This document shows positions 61,628-64,000 of a DNA stretch of 64,000 nucleotides, piece after piece. The position numbers and the translations under genes are program-made. Numbering within the stretch: the first letter of the stretch is position 1; the number at the start of each line of letters is the position of its first letter. Source of the stretch: Candidatus Mcinerneyibacterium aminivorans (GTDB lineage: Bacteria; Macinerneyibacteriota; Macinerneyibacteria; Macinerneyibacteriales; Macinerneyibacteriaceae); assembly GCA_008086245.1 (NCBI GenBank), contig VSIX01000139.1, positions 21,952-85,951 on the forward strand, written 5' to 3'. The notes under the pieces were generated by a model. That model was not told where the DNA came from. It did not search any database and saw only the letters and a program-made list of their open reading frames with translations.

Positions 61628-62831
61628 AGTTAATAAAAAAATTAAAGTTATTCCCTCAAAAAGTATTATTATTAGGGTATTAGCAGCTATTTTTCTTTCT
61701 GAAAAAAGATCTAGAGTTTTAAACAGAACTTACTGCGATGATGAACTATCAGCTATAAAACTTTTAAGGGATCTTGGAACTGATTTAAAAACTGAAAATA
61801 TTATACAGTTTAATGCATTCGGTGAAACTTATTCAAAAAAAATAGATTTTGGAGAATCGGGGTTTTTAACCCGTACTTTCAGTTTAATACTTTCAAGCTT
61901 TCATAGCGATTTTTTACTAACCGGGCAGAAAACATTAAAGAATAGGAGGTTCGAGGATTTAATAAAAACTTTAAAGAAATTAGAGGTTGATGTTAAATCC
62001 TCTAACTGCAAACTGCCGTTTGAAATTAAGGGTCCCCTGAAGAAAAAAAATATTAGTCTGGATTGTTCGAAAACTTCCCAGATATTGAGCGGATTGTTAA
62101 TGCTATTTGCTAAACTAAAGAAAAATTCTTATATAGAAGCTAAAAATCCTGTAAGTAAACCCTATATTGATTTAACAATTGATGTATTAAAAGATTTTGG
62201 AGTTGAGATAGAGAATGATAAATATAACAGGTTTTATGTTAAAGGGAGTCAGGATTTTGAAAAAATAGATTATTTCATAGAAGGAGATTGGTCAGCAGCT
62301 TCATTCTGGGCTGTACTTGCAGCATTAAAGGGAAAAATAGTTATGAAAAATTTAAATATTGATTCAAAACAGGGTGATAAAATAATACTGGATATCCTGA
62401 AGGAAGCGGGTGCGGATGTCAGTGTTCGGGAGGATAAGGTGGCTGTAGAAAAAAATAGCCTTAATTCTTTTGATTTTGATGCTACCGATTATCCCGACCT
62501 TATTCCTGCCCTAACGGTTCTTGGGCTTAACTGTGAGGGAAAATCAAAAATATCTGGAATAAATAGATTAATTAACAAGGAAAGCAACAGATTAAGAAGC
62601 ATTCTTGAGGAGTTCAAAAAACTTGGAGCCGGCCTTGAAGTTGATGGAGATACCCTTATAGTTAAAAAAAGCAGACTGCATTCTGGAATTGTTAAAAGTC
62701 ACAATGATCACAGGATAGCCATGGCACTTGCAGTTGCCGCTAAAAACATTAATGGCGGTATAAAATTACAGGATTGGATGTCGGTTAATAAATCATATCC
62801 GGGATTTTTTGCAGAATTGGAATCACTGTAA
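61602..62831 (+). CDS. aroA: 3-phosphoshikimate 1-carboxyvinyltransferase (EPSP synthase)
   Basis: AroA joins shikimate 3-phosphate and PEP. The 409-aa protein is divergent but has the active-site elements: IPSKSIIIRVLAAIFLSE (PEP/phosphate Lys and Arg), GESGFLTRTFSLIL in place of GNAGTAMR, TSQILSGLLMLFAK with the Gln, TDYPDLIPAL with the catalytic Asp, NKESNRLRSIL and HNDHRIAMALAVAA. The first motif lacks the usual GDKS (PSKS here), and the Asn-Ala of the second motif is Glu-Ser. These changes may alter inhibitor sensitivity but do not remove a catalytic residue. It starts inside the aroE-aroK gene. Confidence 0.88.
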   Translation: MKLITYSDKVNKKIKVIPSKSIIIRVLAAIFLSEKRSRVLNRTYCDDELSAIKLLRDLGTDLKTENIIQFNAFGETYSKKIDFGESGFLTRTFSLILSSFHSDFLLTGQKTLKNRRFEDLIKTLKKLEVDVKSSNCKLPFEIKGPLKKKNISLDCSKTSQILSGLLMLFAKLKKNSYIEAKNPVSKPYIDLTIDVLKDFGVEIENDKYNRFYVKGSQDFEKIDYFIEGDWSAASFWAVLAALKGKIVMKNLNIDSKQGDKIILDILKEAGADVSVREDKVAVEKNSLNSFDFDATDYPDLIPALTVLGLNCEGKSKISGINRLINKESNRLRSILEEFKKLGAGLEVDGDTLIVKKSRLHSGIVKSHNDHRIAMALAVAAKNINGGIKLQDWMSVNKSYPGFFAELESL

Positions 62832-62841
62832 AGGAGTTTTT

Positions 62842-63822
62842 ATGAATACATTTGGTAATAATTTTCGTGTAGAGATATTTGGAGAATCCCACGGAGAAAT
62901 TGTTGGGATTTTAATTGATGGGGTACCTCCGGGAATTAGAATGAATGAAGATGATTTTTCAAATGATTTAAAAAGAAGAAATCCCCGCAGGGAGGGTATA
63001 ACAGACCGAAAGGAAAAAGATATTCCTCAAATTAAGACAGGAATATTTAATGATAAAACTACGGGCGCTCCCGTTCTAATTTATTTTAAAAACGAAGATG
63101 CGGATAGCAGCAAATATGAAGATTTAAAAAACAAACCGAGGCCCGGCCATGCCGATTTTACTGCTTATAAAAAGTACAGGGGATACAACGATTACAGGGG
63201 CGGAGGGATATTCAGCGGAAGATTAACGACAGGTCTTGTAGCAGCAGGAGTACTTGCAAAGAAAATAATTCAGGGCATTAATATAAAAGCAGAAGTAATA
63301 TCGGTAGGGGGATTGGATTATAATAAAAAAAATATAGATAAACTTTTAGAAAAGGATGATTCCTTTGGAGGTATTATTGAATGCAGGGCAACTAATACAC
63401 CTGTTGGGCTGGGAGAGCCTTTTTTTGATTCTGCAGAGTCCGTCTTAAGTCATATTTTATTTTCGATTCCGGGAATCAAAGGAGTGGAGTTTGGTGCAGG
63501 GTTTGACTCAGCTAAAATGAAGGGCAGTGAATTCAATGATGAAATAATCGATGAAGCTGGCAAAACCGCCACAAACAATGCGGGAGGAATCAACGGAGGA
63601 ATAACTAACGGAAACGATTTAATCTTTAGAATAGCCGTTAGACCCGCTTCCAGTATATCAAAAAAACAGAATACCATAAATTTAAAAACCGGTAAAAATG
63701 AAGAGATAAAGATAGAGGGAAGACACGATAAACTTGTAGTATTGAGAATGCCGGTAATCATAGAAGCCGTAACGGCAATTACCCTTGCGGATCTTAAAAT
63801 TACATCAAAAATGCATGATTAA
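62842..63822 (+). CDS. aroC: chorismate synthase
   Basis: AroC removes phosphate from EPSP to give chorismate, with reduced FMN as cofactor. The 326-aa protein begins NTFGNNFRVEIFGESHGEIV and has the signatures GHADFTAYKKYRGYNDYRGG and, near the C-terminus, RPASSISKKQNTINL and RHDKLVVLRMPVIIEAVTAI. ATG 62842 follows AAAGGAG; an ATG at 62809 lies in the aroA end. It is somewhat shorter than most bacterial AroC (about 350-390 aa) but complete in its motifs. It is the last gene of the operon. The FMN it needs comes from the riboflavin pathway encoded at the other end of the window. Confidence 0.94.
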   Translation: MNTFGNNFRVEIFGESHGEIVGILIDGVPPGIRMNEDDFSNDLKRRNPRREGITDRKEKDIPQIKTGIFNDKTTGAPVLIYFKNEDADSSKYEDLKNKPRPGHADFTAYKKYRGYNDYRGGGIFSGRLTTGLVAAGVLAKKIIQGINIKAEVISVGGLDYNKKNIDKLLEKDDSFGGIIECRATNTPVGLGEPFFDSAESVLSHILFSIPGIKGVEFGAGFDSAKMKGSEFNDEIIDEAGKTATNNAGGINGGITNGNDLIFRIAVRPASSISKKQNTINLKTGKNEEIKIEGRHDKLVVLRMPVIIEAVTAITLADLKITSKMHD

Positions 63823-63857
63823 GTTTGTTTCTTGTAGTCTGTTATCTGGATTCAGTT

Positions 63858-63950
63858 GTCAGGAATTTTCATTACTTATGTTTTGCTAGTATGCATATTC
63901 CGGCCGAAGTGAAACGAAGTGCCGGAATCATCTTGTATGTCTTTTAAATT
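63858..63950 (+). repeat. dispersed palindromic repeat, family A, copy 3
   Basis: Starts GTCAGGAATTTTCATTACTT and continues to the core palindrome 63897-63928: ATTCCGGC ... GCCGGAAT with a 16-base loop CGAAGTGAAACGAAGT. It shares TTTTCATTACTTATGTTTT with copy 1. It lies 35 bases after the aroC stop. Confidence 0.75.
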
Positions 63951-63981
63951 GTTTACTTCAACGGAATTACATTTAGTTTTT

Positions 63982-64000
63982 TTCTTGTTCTGATTCTGGT
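63982..64000 (+). repeat. TTCTNG-type hexamer run at the right edge
   Basis: TTCTTG, TTCTGA, TTCTGG and the start of a further unit; the run is cut by the window end. It has the same unit as 28571-28596, and both lie next to a family A repeat region. Confidence 0.5.

Overview
The window is AT-rich, gene-dense bacterial chromosome. The organism has a diderm envelope: an ExbB/ExbD/TonB motor, a peptidoglycan-binding OmpA protein, an RND-TolC efflux operon, a lipoprotein and a large outer-membrane-barrel-like protein. Most families have relatives in spirochaetes, Bacteroidetes and uncultivated candidate phyla. I cannot name the phylum from sequence alone; an uncultivated low-GC diderm is my best guess. 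No phage, insertion sequence or CRISPR array is visible.

Layout. 0-4.4 kb: end of a dGTPase-like gene, then an overlapping riboflavin operon (ribD, ribE, ribBA, ribH) with nusB. 4.4-7.4 kb: a phosphoesterase and an OmpA-family protein, closed by a terminator. 7.4-10.1 kb (minus strand): a DUF4388/pseudopilin-like protein and a TPR/zinc-ribbon membrane protein. 10.2-17 kb: ctpA, tsaD, recA, recX, alaS. 17.1-19.3 kb: exbB-exbD-exbD-tonB with its own promoter and terminator. 19.4-24.6 kb: aminotransferase, nadE, an NfeD/stomatin pair and a two-gene SUF (sufC-sufB) system. 25.7-31.4 kb: DEAD-box helicase, DUF2284 protein, tRNA-Leu(CAA), yjbQ, a phosphodiesterase that appears to start at AUU, dinB and a DUF4282 protein. 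31.9-36.7 kb: a lipoprotein, a barrel-like protein and manC. 36.9-41 kb: ftsE-ftsX-envC-like operon and a DUF4097 protein. 41.1-51.8 kb: marR with a palindromic operator, a PfkB-type kinase and a four-gene efflux operon with two different RND pumps. 51.9-56.1 kb: a UvrD/AddA-type helicase-nuclease and aroB. 56.3-58.9 kb (minus): an HD-GYP protein and a membrane protein whose start appears to be AUA. 59-63.8 kb: an acetyltransferase followed by aroD, an aroE-aroK fusion, aroA and aroC. aroB plus this operon supply all steps from dehydroquinate to chorismate.

The least expected signals are not in the ordinary genes. (1) The few long intergenic gaps share small hairpin repeats. One family of about 100 bp has four copies whose palindrome shows a compensatory C-G to G-C change. 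(2) Two genes lack any canonical start codon but have AUU or AUA exactly where AUG is expected. (3) Two genes without a Shine-Dalgarno site have the same extended -10 element (TGTTATCAT) exactly six bases before ATG, which suggests leaderless mRNAs. (4) The acidic tail of RecA and the basic N-terminus of RecX are written in overlapping frames of the same purine-rich DNA.
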